Shown here piece after piece: positions 54,842 to 62,507 of a DNA stretch of 64,000 bases. The notes under the pieces were generated by a model. It did not search any database. It was not told where the DNA came from and saw only the letters and a list, made by a program, of their open reading frames with translations. Origin of the DNA: Desulfamplus sp964425195 (lineage in GTDB: Bacteria > Desulfobacterota > Desulfobacteria > Desulfobacterales > Desulfobacteraceae); assembly GCA_964425195.1 (NCBI GenBank), contig CAYRLG010000002.1:166726-230725 (forward strand), given 5' to 3'. The position numbers and the translations under genes were made by a program. The number at the start of each line of letters is the position of its first letter. Within the stretch, counting starts at the first letter, position 1.

Positions 54842-56866
54842 ATGTCTCAAAATAACTCTATAGAAGCCTCTAAAGTTACCGTTTCTTCTAAAAGCGGACA
54901 CCCTATGCTCTCAACGCTTACACCTGTGCGTGCAAAAAAGGGGAAAATCGTCTCCAGTGAAGAGGCAATACAGCTTATCAGATCAGGAGATACTGTTGCC
55001 ACAGGCGGTTTTGTTGGCATAGGATTTCCAGAACAGCTTGCCATTGACCTTGAGGCATATTTTCTAAAAACAGGCAATCCAAAAGATTTGACTCTTCTTT
55101 ATGCAGCAGGGCAGGGCGATGGCGTGTCAAGAGGTCTTAACCATTTAGGATATGAGGGACTTGTCAGAAGAGTTATTGGAGGGCATTGGGGACTTGTTCC
55201 AAAGCTGCAGAAACTTGCGGTTGAAAATAAGATTATCTCCTACAACCTACCGCAAGGAGTTATATCTCACCTTTACAGAGATATTGCAGCAAAAAAACCA
55301 AGAACAATAACTACAGTTGGACTCGGAACATTTGTTGACCCAAGAAATGGAGGGGGGAAAATAAATGCTCTCACCACAGAAGATATTGTGGAGCTTATAC
55401 ATTTTGATGGAAAAGAGTATTTAGCATACAAAACAATTCCAATTAATGTTGCACTTTTACGAGGAACTACTGCTGATACTGACGGCAACATAACTATGGA
55501 GAAAGAGGCTCTGTTTTTAGAATCGCTTGCAATAGCAACTGCTGCAAAAAATTCAGGCGGTGTCGTGATTGTTCAGGTAGAGAGAATAGCTCAAAAAGGA
55601 ACATTGAACTCAAGATTGGTAAAGATACCCGGCATTATGGTTGACTGTGTTGTAGTTTCAAAACCTGAAAACCACTGGCAGACATTTGCAGAGATTTATA
55701 ATCCATCTTTTAGTTCAGAGATAAAAGTTCCTATGCAGTCGATCAAGCCTATGAGTATGAGCGAAAGAAAGATCATTGCCAGAAGAGCAGCTTTAGAGCT
55801 TAATACAAACGATATAGTAAATCTTGGAATTGGTATGCCAGAAGGTGTTGCAAGCGTTGCTAATGAGGAGAATATACTTGATTATCTAACCCTTACAGCA
55901 GAACCAGGAGTTATTGGAGGAGTGCCTGCTGGAGGTCTTAATTTTGGTGCTGCTACAAATACAGATGCACTTATTGATCAGCCCGCCCAGTTTGATTTCT
56001 ATGATGGCGGAGGTCTTGATATTGCATTTCTTGGTCTTGCCCAATCAGATCAGCACGGCAATCTGAATGTTAGCAAATTTGGTCCAAAACTTGCTGGTGC
56101 AGGCGGCTTTATAAATATCAGCCAGAATGCAAAAAAGGTTGTGTTTGTTGGAACTTTTACTGCAGGAGGCTTGAAAGTATCTGTTAAAGAGGGCAGGTTA
56201 TCAATTGATCAGGAGGGTAAATCTAAAAAGTTTATCGAGCATGTTGAACATGTTACTTTCAGCGGCAACTATGCTGTCAAAAAAGGGCAGCCCGTGCTTT
56301 ACATAACTGAACGGTGTGTATTTAAACTTACACCCGAAGGAGTTGCACTTATTGAGGTTGCACCCGGCATTGACATTGAAAAAGATATTCTTGCAAATAT
56401 GAATTTTAAGCCCATAATCGATAATCCTCCTGCTTTGATGGACTCAAGAATATTTATTGATGAGATAATGGGTCTAAAAGATGATATGCTCAACATTTCG
56501 TTAGATAAACGCCTTACCTATAATGAAAAAGAGAACCTCTTTTTTGTCAATTTTGAAGGGTTCTCAATCCAGACAAGAGATGAGATAAGAGAGGTTAAAG
56601 AGGCTGTTGAGAGAATCGTTCGTCCTCTCAATAAAAAAGTCTATACTATTGTGAATTACGATAATTTTTATATTAACCCAGAACTTTTAGATGAATATAC
56701 ACTTATGGTCAAAGCTCTTGTAGATGAACTTTATGCCTGCGTAACAAGATATACAACAAGTGCATTTGAACGGATAAAACTTGGTGATGCACTGCAGCAG
56801 AAAAATTTAGAACCTCATATCTACTCTACAATGGAAGAGGCTGGAAATGCCTTGAAAAATTTATAA
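54842..56866 (+). CDS. Fused-subunit CoA-transferase (propionate/acetate CoA-transferase-like)
   Basis: A family I CoA-transferase with both halves in one chain. Half 1: GDTVATGGFVGIGFPEQLA. Half 2: the catalytic Glu in LTAEPGVIGGVPAGGLNFG. This resembles Pct/YdiF, which moves CoA between acetyl-CoA and lactate, propionate or other short acids. At 674 residues it is about 150 longer than usual: after residue about 545 an extra domain (FFVNFEGFSIQTRDEIREVK to the end) has no assigned function. It is the last gene of the TRAP-lut arm, 68 bases after lutB-lutA, so activation or recycling of lactate-derived acids is likely. Confidence 0.85.
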   Translation: MSQNNSIEASKVTVSSKSGHPMLSTLTPVRAKKGKIVSSEEAIQLIRSGDTVATGGFVGIGFPEQLAIDLEAYFLKTGNPKDLTLLYAAGQGDGVSRGLNHLGYEGLVRRVIGGHWGLVPKLQKLAVENKIISYNLPQGVISHLYRDIAAKKPRTITTVGLGTFVDPRNGGGKINALTTEDIVELIHFDGKEYLAYKTIPINVALLRGTTADTDGNITMEKEALFLESLAIATAAKNSGGVVIVQVERIAQKGTLNSRLVKIPGIMVDCVVVSKPENHWQTFAEIYNPSFSSEIKVPMQSIKPMSMSERKIIARRAALELNTNDIVNLGIGMPEGVASVANEENILDYLTLTAEPGVIGGVPAGGLNFGAATNTDALIDQPAQFDFYDGGGLDIAFLGLAQSDQHGNLNVSKFGPKLAGAGGFINISQNAKKVVFVGTFTAGGLKVSVKEGRLSIDQEGKSKKFIEHVEHVTFSGNYAVKKGQPVLYITERCVFKLTPEGVALIEVAPGIDIEKDILANMNFKPIIDNPPALMDSRIFIDEIMGLKDDMLNISLDKRLTYNEKENLFFVNFEGFSIQTRDEIREVKEAVERIVRPLNKKVYTIVNYDNFYINPELLDEYTLMVKALVDELYACVTRYTTSAFERIKLGDALQQKNLEPHIYSTMEEAGNALKNL

Positions 56867-56922
56867 CTAATTGAATAGATATTAATAGATTCTAACTAAG
56901 ACTTTATTAACATTTAAACACT

Positions 56923-56975
56923 ATATCTATGAGAAAGAGAGATAGTTTAAATTGCAATCTCTTCCTCATAGATAT
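56923..56975 (+). terminator. 18-bp stem-loop after the CoA-transferase
   Basis: atatctatgagaaagaga (56923-56940) pairs with tctcttcctcatagatat (56958-56975), one mismatch, 17-base loop. No T run follows, so it is either a Rho-assisted end or an mRNA-protecting structure closing the TRAP-lut transcript. Confidence 0.5.
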
Positions 56976-57224
56976 TTCCACTGTCAAGTAAGCTATCTTC
57001 TCCAACTTAACCCCAATAGACCCCCGAACTAATTATCACTAAATTTTTATGATAGAAGTTTATATATAGGGTTTTAACGCTCTATTTTTTAGACGTTGAC
57101 ATATTTTTATTCATTATGTTAATTGAGAAAATTGTTAAATTAAGAATACTAAACAGAAATTGCAAGCAATATAAGTTTATATAGTAATTGTTAGTAATTT
57201 CGTTAAGTAAAGGTAGTGCTAACT
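56976..57224. other. Intergenic region before the Cys-pair protein
   Basis: Together with the preceding hairpin this makes a 358-base gap. A TTGACA (57096-57101) has only a poor -10 (ttaatt, 57119-57124) after it. I see no other signal. Confidence 0.4.
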
Positions 57225-57611
57225 ATGAATGATGAAAAGATCATACAGATAATACAAAGACATTTTGAAGGGCTATTTCCTAAAAATTGTCCCAATTGCG
57301 ATACGACATTTGCAACGCTTGGTGAATATATTCTTGCTACAGAACGTTTTGGAGGTACTATCTCTTACGATGCAGAGATAGGAGATTGGGATACAACAAA
57401 CCCAATGGGTGGTGTAGCACTTGCAAAATGCAGTTGCGGTAACTCATTGGCACTTACAACCAAAGGTATTCCTCTTCCAGAAATTCAATTAGTATTGCAA
57501 TGGATTAAAAATGAAACCGAAGAGAGAGGCGTATCTCCTATGGAATTATTAGGTTATTTGCGAGATGAGGTTCGTAAGAGAGCCTTGGGAGATATTATTC
57601 ATAACACATAG
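57225..57611 (+). CDS. Conserved hypothetical protein with two Cys pairs
   Basis: I do not recognise this 128-residue protein. It has CPNC (near residue 20) and CSC with a nearby second pair position (AKCSCGNS, near 68), which could form a zinc ribbon, a hydrophilic middle (YDAEIGDWDTTNPMGGVA), and a helical C-terminus (WIKNETEERGVSPMELLGYL). I start at ATG 57225; the GTG at 57216 lies too close to the aaagg ribosome site. It stands alone between two non-coding gaps. A regulatory or redox role is only a guess. Confidence 0.65.
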   Translation: MNDEKIIQIIQRHFEGLFPKNCPNCDTTFATLGEYILATERFGGTISYDAEIGDWDTTNPMGGVALAKCSCGNSLALTTKGIPLPEIQLVLQWIKNETEERGVSPMELLGYLRDEVRKRALGDIIHNT

Positions 57612-57726
57612 ATAGAAATTGCTGACCAGCAATAGATAACCTCCTATTTAAAAAGATAAAAACTCCACTGTGCTGTTGTGCAATACATTAAAATTTTATT
57701 AGCTATTAAAGACGATTATTTAAATT

Positions 57727-59229
57727 ATGTTGTTTAATTCATTATCATTTGTTCTCTTTTTTCTGACTCTTACAACTCTTCACTTTACACTGTCACACCG
57801 CTTCAGATGGATGCTGATGTTAGCAGCAAGCTACTATTTTTATATGTGTTGGAGTGTGGGTTATATACTTCTTATTATTAGCTCCACGTTTATTACATGG
57901 TATGTTGGGTTAAAAATTGCTAACTTACCAGATAAAAAGAGCAAAAAACTATTTTTATTAATAAGCCTTGTTGCAAACCTTGGAGCTCTCCTATTTTTCA
58001 AATATTTTAACTTTTTTACCTCCTCTCTTTTTGAGATATCAGCCACGTTCAATCTCTTTACAGGTTATGATGCCCCTCTTCTTCATATTATGCTTCCGGT
58101 TGGAATATCTTTTTACACTTTTCAGACAGTTAGCTATACAATTGACATATATCAGGGGAAAATAGAGCCAGAACGACATCTTGGAATCTTTGCACTGTAT
58201 GTTGCCTTTTGGCCCAGAATTGTTGCTGGACCAATTGAAAGGGCAGGTAGATTAATACCACAGTTTAGAAAAGTAATATCTTTTGATTACACTACAGTAA
58301 CTAATGGGCTTAGATTAGTTATGTGGGGCATGATTAAGAAAGTAGTTATAGCAGATCAACTTGCCGTTTATGTTAATCAGGTATTTGATAACTGCCAAGA
58401 CTATACTGGTCTGCCTTTGATTACAGCATCTGTATTCTTTACTATTCAGATTTATTGTGACTTTTCAGGATACTCTGATATGGCTATCGGGACCGCTCGG
58501 ATTATGGGGTATGAACTAACTGAAAACTTTAGGCATCCATACTTTGCCTCATCTTTACGAGAATTCTGGCAAAGATGGCACATATCACTCTCAACATGGT
58601 TTCGCGATTATGTATATATCCCTCTTGGAGGCAATAGAGTTATAAAATGGCGTTTTTATTACAACTTATTTATAACTTTTCTTGTCAGCGGATTGTGGCA
58701 CGGTGCAAACTGGACGTTTGTGATATGGGGTGGGCTACATGGTATTTATCTGATCATTGAAAATATAATTGAAGAGCTTTTTAGCAAATTAAAACTATCA
58801 ATAAGCAATAAGTTGTTAAGTAATAGTAGCGGTAGCAAAAATATAAAAGAGCCTATTAAAAAATCCAACAGCTCAAAAGCTAAAAATTATATCCGTGTGG
58901 CAATAACTCTATTTTTGGTTAACTATGCTTGGATTTTTTTTAGAGCTAACTCTGTTTCTGATGCTTTTTCCATAACAGGTAAGATGTTTATGTTTGGAGG
59001 ATCTAATCCAACTAATCATGTGGTTCAACCGTCTGTTTTTATACTAAATATAGCTCTTATACTTTTACTTATTATTATAGAGTTTAAAGAGCAGAGCATA
59101 AAAATTGAACACTATATCTCAACTCTTCCAACAGCTTTACGCTGGTCTATCTATACATTTGGGGTGTGGGCGATTATTATTTCAACTGTTTTTGGGGTAA
59201 AGCAGGAGTTTATCTACTTTCAATTTTAG
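57727..59229 (+). CDS. MBOAT-family O-acyltransferase (AlgI/DltB-like)
   Basis: A membrane-bound O-acyltransferase of 500 residues with about ten hydrophobic segments. The family core is visible: LPVGISFYTFQTVSYTIDIY, FPRIVAGPIER-like FWPRIVAGPIERAGRLIPQF, REFWQRWHISLSTWFRDYVY and the catalytic His in GLWHGANWTFVIWGG. Such proteins move acetyl or alanyl groups across the membrane onto surface polysaccharides, together with an SGNH-like partner, and a candidate partner gene follows 55 bases downstream. The polymer acetylated is unknown; no polysaccharide synthase is in the window. Confidence 0.92.
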   Translation: MLFNSLSFVLFFLTLTTLHFTLSHRFRWMLMLAASYYFYMCWSVGYILLIISSTFITWYVGLKIANLPDKKSKKLFLLISLVANLGALLFFKYFNFFTSSLFEISATFNLFTGYDAPLLHIMLPVGISFYTFQTVSYTIDIYQGKIEPERHLGIFALYVAFWPRIVAGPIERAGRLIPQFRKVISFDYTTVTNGLRLVMWGMIKKVVIADQLAVYVNQVFDNCQDYTGLPLITASVFFTIQIYCDFSGYSDMAIGTARIMGYELTENFRHPYFASSLREFWQRWHISLSTWFRDYVYIPLGGNRVIKWRFYYNLFITFLVSGLWHGANWTFVIWGGLHGIYLIIENIIEELFSKLKLSISNKLLSNSSGSKNIKEPIKKSNSSKAKNYIRVAITLFLVNYAWIFFRANSVSDAFSITGKMFMFGGSNPTNHVVQPSVFILNIALILLLIIIEFKEQSIKIEHYISTLPTALRWSIYTFGVWAIIISTVFGVKQEFIYFQF

Positions 59230-59284
59230 GGATTGTGCACTCTTTTATACTCCAAAATCTGAGAGTCGATAAAAAGACTTTTTC

Positions 59285-60199
59285 ATGCAATTAAAAAAAT
59301 TTTTATTTAAACTTGTGGCATTTTCTGTAATCAATCTCTCTATTATGGCAAGCCTACTCTTTTTCTTTTCAGGGCAAAATAGAGAGATAAAATTCAAAAA
59401 TTGGGAAACAGAGTCCAACCTTCTTGTGACTGGTGAAAATGAACATTATGACATTGCAATTCTTGGCACCTCAAGAGGCAGGGTCTTTTCGCGTGATTCA
59501 AATCATACTACAATGGAGTCTATTCTTGGCAAAAAGGTGATAAATCTCTCAAAAGGTGGTGGTGGTGGACTTATGCCAGCCAAGATACATCTTGCCCAAT
59601 TCTATAGAAGAGGTAACAGAGCTTATCATGTTATCTACTTTATTGATCCTTGGATATTTTTCTGTCCAATCAACAATGAGAACAACTCCTTTTTCCTAAG
59701 AGATGAACCATTTGAGATTGCTATCTTATTTGATCTTATAATAAACCGTTTCCCATCTGATAGGATCATATCATATATTCAAATGATAGCGGTTGACGAT
59801 TGGAAAAGTATAAGCCAATATGCTGCTCCAGGTCTTGACAAGCTGACATTAAAAGCAATTGATCCTATTAAGCTTGAAGAGGCAAGAAATCACTATCTTC
59901 AACTGTATGATTATGATAAATTTGAAAAATATAGCAAATTTATAGTTGATATAAACAGGTTGGCAAAGCAGCATAACAGTAAAATTACATACATCATCCT
60001 TCCAATACTAATGGAGGATTTTCCAGGAGCTAAGGAGGTTGATAAGAAACTTAAAGAGATAAGTAATAGAGAAAATATTGGTTACTATAATCTGATTGAC
60101 GAGATGCAAGATCGACATTTTTTTTATGATCACATGCACTTTAATAACAGAGGGGTTGCCCATTTTACAAATACTTATATTTTACCTATTTTAAAATAA
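59285..60199 (+). CDS. Membrane-anchored SGNH-like partner of the MBOAT transferase
   Basis: A 304-residue protein with an N-terminal hydrophobic anchor (FSVINLSIMASLLFFFSG) and an extracytoplasmic domain. AILGTSRGRVFSRDSN holds a GxSR motif with a candidate nucleophilic Ser; DHMHFNNRGVAHF near the end holds the D-x2-H expected of SGNH/AlgX/DltD-like hydrolases; VINLSKGGGGG corresponds to the block II region. It directly follows the MBOAT gene, as dltD follows dltB and algJ follows algI. It is probably the terminal acetyl-transfer partner; the assignment rests on weak motifs plus position. Confidence 0.7.
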   Translation: MQLKKFLFKLVAFSVINLSIMASLLFFFSGQNREIKFKNWETESNLLVTGENEHYDIAILGTSRGRVFSRDSNHTTMESILGKKVINLSKGGGGGLMPAKIHLAQFYRRGNRAYHVIYFIDPWIFFCPINNENNSFFLRDEPFEIAILFDLIINRFPSDRIISYIQMIAVDDWKSISQYAAPGLDKLTLKAIDPIKLEEARNHYLQLYDYDKFEKYSKFIVDINRLAKQHNSKITYIILPILMEDFPGAKEVDKKLKEISNRENIGYYNLIDEMQDRHFFYDHMHFNNRGVAHFTNTYILPILK

Positions 60200-60306
60200 A
60201 AGTCAAAAATAACAAAAAGACCGCTATTTTTGTAAAGTGATTATATCACTAAAGTGGATAACCAAATAGTTTAAGCTCTCATAAAAATATTATAAAGATA
60301 TAACCT

Positions 60307-60774
60307 ATGCTCACAACACTTGAAAAAAAGATCATCTCCTCACTTCAGGGTAATATACCTGTATCATCAAGACCTTTTTTAGAACTTGCTCAGGAGATCG
60401 GAATATCAGAGGAGAAATATATTGATGTAGTCAAAAGTCTAAGCGATAGAGGTATTATAAGACGATTTGGAGCTACATTAAAACATCAAAATTCAGGTTT
60501 TAAAGCTAACGCTATGGTTGCGTGGAATGTAGATGAGACAAGGGTGCAAGATGTAGGAAAAATTATGGCATCTTTTGATGAGGTTACACATTGTTACAGA
60601 AGAAATCCTGCCCCAACATGGAAATATAATCTATATACTATGGTGCACGGTCCAGATGAAGATACCTGTCATGAAATTGCTAAAAGGATATCAGAAGCAA
60701 CTGGAGTGAAAGATTACACACTTTTGTTTAGTACAAAAGAGCTTAAAAAGACCTCTATGAACTATTTTGACTAA
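60307..60774 (+). CDS. ahbB: AhbB, siroheme decarboxylase subunit (Lrp/AsnC-like)
   Basis: Part of AhbAB, which decarboxylates siroheme to 12,18-didecarboxysiroheme in the alternative heme pathway of sulfate reducers and archaea. It has 155 residues with an Lrp-type N-terminal helix-turn-helix (ELAQEIGISEEKYIDVVKSL) and the family signature GIIRRFGATLKHQ, then THCYRRNPAPTWKYNLYTMV. It joins functionally with the met8 and hemA genes 40 kb upstream. ahbA is not next to it; the next gene is a radical SAM protein. AhbA is the alternative name, less likely by the conserved RRFGA segment. Confidence 0.88.
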   Translation: MLTTLEKKIISSLQGNIPVSSRPFLELAQEIGISEEKYIDVVKSLSDRGIIRRFGATLKHQNSGFKANAMVAWNVDETRVQDVGKIMASFDEVTHCYRRNPAPTWKYNLYTMVHGPDEDTCHEIAKRISEATGVKDYTLLFSTKELKKTSMNYFD

Positions 60775-60803
60775 TTTCATATTTTGAGATTTATTATAAA
60801 ACC

Positions 60804-62312
60804 TTGCCTGATAACTCTCCCCATATACTATGCGTAAATCCATGGATACACGATTTTGCAGCCTTTGACTTCTGGGCAAAACCATTGGGACTTTTGCAGC
60901 TTGCATCTATCATAAGAGTTGGTGGAGCAAAAGTAACATTCTTGGATTGTCTTAACAGGTTTCATCCCAAATCAATTAAAGAGGCTCTTCAATTAAATAA
61001 TGGCAAAGCAATCAAGATATTAAGCGATGGACGAGGGGCTTTTAGGAAAAAAGCTATCCCATTTCCAGATGGTATTAAATTTCCAGCCAAAGAACTATCC
61101 TATTCAAAAGGGTTATTTGCAGAAAAAAAGCTATTTGCTGGTAAGTCGTTTTCACGTTATGGAGTTGAACCAGATTGGTTTAGGCATGATTTAGATAATC
61201 TTAAAAGATCGGGCAAGAAAAGCTCTAAACTTTCAGATAACCAAACTCATATAATAGATAGAGGATATCCAGACCTTATTTTTGTAACATCTCTTATGAC
61301 CTACTGGGCATCAGGAGTCAAAGAGACAATATCAATAATAAAAGAGATATTTCCTAATGTACCAGTAGTGTTAGGTGGTATTTATGCCACACTTTGTACT
61401 GACCATGCTCGTAAAAACTCTATGGCAGATGTTGTGATAACTGGAACAGCAGAGGAGCAGATTTATAATATCGTAAAAGACTATACAGGGTTTGAACTTA
61501 AGAAATTTGGACAAATAGAATCATTTTCCGCAAACCTTGATATGCTTCCATATCCGGCTCTTGATTTAATATCTAACCCCACATATATTCCTATCTTAAC
61601 TTCAAGAGGTTGCCCTTTTTCATGCACATACTGTGCTTCATCTTTTCTCGAAAAAAATCTTAGGCAAAGATCGCCTCAGCTTGTACTTGATGAAATTATA
61701 CATTGGCACAAACGCTATGGTGTTTATAATATAGCCTTTTATGATGATGCACTTCTAATTAATCCCAAACAGCATATCTTGCCACTGCTTGAGAAAATAG
61801 TTATCTATTCTCAACAAGTTAAATATTACCCACCCCTATCTTTTCACACACCAAATGCCCTACATATAAGACAGATAACAAGTGATGTTTCAAACATGAT
61901 GTTTAAAGCAGGATTTAAAACCATTCGACTTGGTCTTGAAACAACTGACTTCTCCAACTCCCGTAAAGAGGATATAAAAGTTAAAGAGGAGGAGTTTTAC
62001 CATGCAGTTAGAATGCTCAAACAAGCTGGGTTTAAACAAGAACAGATTGGTGCATATCTTTTATGCGGTCTGCCAAATCAGAATTTTGATGATGTAGAAC
62101 GCTCTATTAAACTTGTCAAACAGACCGGTATTATACCGGTTCTTGCCTATTATACCCCAATACCACACACCCATATGTGGAAAGAGTCTGTAAAACACTC
62201 AAGATTTGATTTGGAAAATGAACCTTTTTTTACTAATAACGCTCTCTTTCCATGTGTTAATAATGAGCATGAGATAAAAAAGATTTCTGAATTGAAAAAA
62301 ATGGCTAAATAA
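60804..62312 (+). CDS. B12-binding-type radical SAM protein
   Basis: A 502-residue protein: an N-terminal Rossmann-like B12-type domain (ILCVNPWIHDFAAFDFWAKP, VPVVLGGIYATLCTDHAR) and a radical SAM core with cluster motif TSRGCPFSCTYCAS, then AFYDDALLINPKQHI and TIRLGLETTD. It is not AhbC or AhbD, which lack the B12-type domain. The first codon is TTG 60804; no ATG or GTG lies in frame upstream before the ahbB stop, and no good ribosome site is seen, so it may depend on read-through from ahbB, 29 bases upstream. The substrate is unknown. Confidence 0.82.
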   Translation: MPDNSPHILCVNPWIHDFAAFDFWAKPLGLLQLASIIRVGGAKVTFLDCLNRFHPKSIKEALQLNNGKAIKILSDGRGAFRKKAIPFPDGIKFPAKELSYSKGLFAEKKLFAGKSFSRYGVEPDWFRHDLDNLKRSGKKSSKLSDNQTHIIDRGYPDLIFVTSLMTYWASGVKETISIIKEIFPNVPVVLGGIYATLCTDHARKNSMADVVITGTAEEQIYNIVKDYTGFELKKFGQIESFSANLDMLPYPALDLISNPTYIPILTSRGCPFSCTYCASSFLEKNLRQRSPQLVLDEIIHWHKRYGVYNIAFYDDALLINPKQHILPLLEKIVIYSQQVKYYPPLSFHTPNALHIRQITSDVSNMMFKAGFKTIRLGLETTDFSNSRKEDIKVKEEEFYHAVRMLKQAGFKQEQIGAYLLCGLPNQNFDDVERSIKLVKQTGIIPVLAYYTPIPHTHMWKESVKHSRFDLENEPFFTNNALFPCVNNEHEIKKISELKKMAK

Positions 62313-62507
62313 AATATAGTCCCAACGTTTTATTAGAATTACGTTAGGAATTTGTTAGTTTTTTATTAGTGTTCAATTTGCTCTTTAGTTAAACACAATC
62401 TTAATTTCTCTATTTTTATGGTTGTATTTACCATTTTTCTTAGATTTTAACATTTTTTAGCACAGATCTATTGTAGCTGTGCCTATATTTAAAAGGGGGG
62501 TGCTCCA

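Noticed and set aside
57096..57124. Sigma-70 promoter for the 57225 gene
   Set aside because: TTGACA is present but the -10 (ttaatt) matches poorly; not strong enough to call.
60200..60306. Small hairpin (agtgattatatcact) before ahbB
   Set aside because: Five-bp stem in AT-rich sequence; not distinguishable from chance.
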